From NCBI GenBank assembly GCA_003819975.1, contig RPPU01000269.1:1-6462 (forward strand): a stretch of DNA of 6,462 nucleotides, given 5' to 3'. Positions 5,527 to 6,462 of the stretch are shown one piece after another. The DNA is from Desulfobacteraceae bacterium. GTDB lineage: Bacteria > Desulfobacterota > DSM-4660 > Desulfatiglandales > HGW-15. The notes under the pieces were generated by a model. It had not been told where the DNA came from and ran no database searches. It saw only the letters and a program-made list of their open reading frames with translations. How positions within the stretch are numbered: position 1 is the stretch's first letter; each line of letters begins with the position of its first letter. The position numbers were made by a program, and so were the translations under genes.

Positions 5527-6267
5527 TCAGCCCCTTTCCAAGAGATAACGTCTGCGTAAAATTTCCCTTTGATAACTGTAAATAAAATTATTTAATTTGT
5601 TGGTTTCTTTTTGATTCATGTTTAGGAATTGAACCGCATAATACCGGCGACCCGTTTCCGCATCGAGATCGACTCTTTTGACAATGGCTTTTTCAATGGC
5701 CACTTTAAGTTTGAAGCCCTTTTCAGGACAAAAAAAAGCGACATTCGTCAGATAATTGCTTATGGCGAGTTCTCCGGTTTTTTCGCCTTTTTTTTCCCGG
5801 TTGATTAAGGCGCCACCCTCGCTGATATCGATCACGTCCAAGGCATGGCGTTCCGCATTCCAAAGAAAAATGAGTTTGGTACCCAAGGGCGGGGCAATCC
5901 GGAAAAACCGGCGACGTTGGATTCTTTCAATATATTCGGGGAATTGAACCAAGATGCCGTCCGGGGCGATCCCGGTTACGGTGGCGCGGAATACATACTG
6001 GATTTTATCCAAACCGATAAACTCGAATTTCATGCGTTCGTTGCGGGCCGTCCCGATTTTTTCTTTAAATTCATGCGGATAATCGATGATAAAATGAGGG
6101 ATAGGGCCGATCTTTTTAAAGCCGGTGACAATCGTGAGGCGCTCGTAATCGCGGCCGATAAGATTCAGGGTCAGGACCGTGCGTTCTTTTTCCAATTGCT
6201 TCAAAAGGTCCCGGATCTGCTTCTCTGAAATCCGGTCGGTCTCAGGATTGTCAGGGGGCTCCGCCAT
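5527..6267 (-). CDS. YcgR-like PilZ domain c-di-GMP receptor
   Basis: A 246-residue cytoplasmic protein with two domains. Residues ~14-112 match the YcgR-type N-terminal beta-barrel (PilZN-like): an opening helix ISEKQIRDLLKQLEKER, beta strands, then FEFIGLDKIQYVFRATV. The C-terminal PilZ domain (~115-235) carries both c-di-GMP binding motifs intact: RxxxR as R119-R-F-F-R123 (within QRRRFFRI) and DxSxxG as D147-I-S-E-G-G152, with YYAVQFLNM closing the barrel. In YcgR, ligand binding lets the protein act on the flagellar motor or stator as a brake. Such a role is likely here given flgM nearby, though a regulator of adhesion or polysaccharide is possible. A CGGGAA sequence just upstream of the ATG is a weak ribosome site. 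The gene reads leftwards from a full-consensus sigma-54 promoter, and its stop abuts that of the convergent small gene. Confidence 0.92.
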   Translation of the reverse strand: MAEPPDNPETDRISEKQIRDLLKQLEKERTVLTLNLIGRDYERLTIVTGFKKIGPIPHFIIDYPHEFKEKIGTARNERMKFEFIGLDKIQYVFRATVTGIAPDGILVQFPEYIERIQRRRFFRIAPPLGTKLIFLWNAERHALDVIDISEGGALINREKKGEKTGELAISNYLTNVAFFCPEKGFKLKVAIEKAIVKRVDLDAETGRRYYAVQFLNMNQKETNKLNNFIYSYQREILRRRYLLERG

Positions 6268-6324
6268 TTAATTCCCGGCTTTCCTTAAAAGAGGTTTGGT
6301 TGTTCGTGTATCCGACTAGGGAAA

Positions 6325-6340
6325 TGCAATGTTTATGCCA
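6325..6340 (-). promoter_or_regulatory. Sigma-54 promoter of the PilZ gene
   Basis: Read on the minus strand, 6340 to 6325 is TGGCATAAACATTGCA, which fits TGGCAYRN4TTGCW at every position, with the required 10 nt between the -24 GG and -12 GC. Transcription would start near 6314, about 47 nt before the PilZ start codon. Such promoters need an NtrC-type activator bound upstream; the window encodes one (2674-4065), although nothing here proves it is the partner. Confidence 0.85.
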
Positions 6341-6343
6341 TAT

Positions 6344-6439
6344 AAGAACGTGAGAACGTGAGAACGTAAGAACGTAAGAACGTAAGAACGTAAGAACGTA
6401 AGAACGTAAGAACATAAGAACGTAAGAACGTAAGAACGT
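6344..6439. repeat. Tandem array, 12 copies of an 8-bp unit (AAGAACGT)
   Basis: Twelve uninterrupted 8-bp units fill 6344-6439. Nine are exactly AAGAACGT, units 2 and 3 begin with G (GAGAACGT), and unit 9 is AAGAACAT. The array starts 3 bp behind the -24 element of the PilZ gene's sigma-54 promoter, covering roughly -30 to -125 relative to its predicted start, where activator or IHF sites usually lie. With no unique spacers it is not CRISPR, and no reading frame crosses it. Near-identical units suggest recent expansion by strand slippage. Beyond it the window ends with a CGGTAACCG near-palindrome (6451-6459). Confidence 0.95.
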
Positions 6440-6462
6440 TCACACGCTTTCGGTAACCGATG

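Noticed and set aside
6154..6161. GCCGATAA on the + strand as a second sigma-28 promoter
   Set aside because: It is a full -10 match but the correctly spaced upstream octamer matches poorly (about 3 of 8), and it lies inside the PilZ coding region pointing away from it.
6344..6439. CRISPR array
   Set aside because: The repeat unit is only 8 bp and there are no unique spacers; it is a simple tandem repeat.

Overview
The window looks chromosomal and comes from a flagellated Gram-negative bacterium, most likely a deltaproteobacterium (Desulfobacterota). That placement is inferred from three things. An NtrC-type sigma-54 activator sits next to an anti-sigma-28 factor (FlgM). FlgM is preceded by a small protein that I recall as the FlgM-associated family named after Desulfovibrio DVU0524. 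There is also a YcgR-type PilZ protein. Coding regions have moderate GC and the intergenic regions are clearly AT-rich.

Layout, left to right. (1) The 3' part of a long + strand gene of unknown function (1-1709), whose N-terminal half resembles TraB/ChaN-type domains. (2) A convergent minus-strand gene (1772-2416) for a secreted protein with a secretin/TonB short N-terminal (STN)-like domain and a proline-rich tail. (3) An AT-rich divergent promoter region with a good sigma-70 promoter and a terminator-like hairpin in the leader of the next gene. (4) A complete sigma-54-dependent response regulator (2674-4065) with a GAFTNA loop instead of GAFTGA. (5) A 256-bp gap filled with stem-loops. The last is a ~98-nt imperfect hairpin that contains a sigma-28 (FliA) promoter and the next gene's Shine-Dalgarno sequence. 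(6) A two-gene FliA-controlled operon, the small FlgM-associated gene (4322-4582) then flgM (4618-4938), closed by a strong terminator. (7) An AT-rich gap of about 290 bp with a small MITE-like inverted-repeat element. (8) A 75-aa unrecognised gene (5299-5526) whose stop codon directly abuts that of a minus-strand YcgR-like PilZ gene (5527-6267). (9) Upstream of the PilZ gene, a full-consensus sigma-54 promoter, and immediately behind it twelve tandem copies of an 8-bp unit.

How it may work together (inference): the window holds parts of the sigma-54 / sigma-28 flagellar cascade. The NtrC-type regulator would activate sigma-54 promoters, and the PilZ gene's is the only clear one here. FliA would transcribe its own antagonist FlgM. 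The PilZ protein would couple c-di-GMP to motor behaviour. The observations most worth following are the 8-bp tandem array abutting the sigma-54 promoter (possible phase-variable c-di-GMP effector expression) and the hairpin that could make flgM-operon translation depend on which promoter made the mRNA. I did not find a clearly new multi-gene system.
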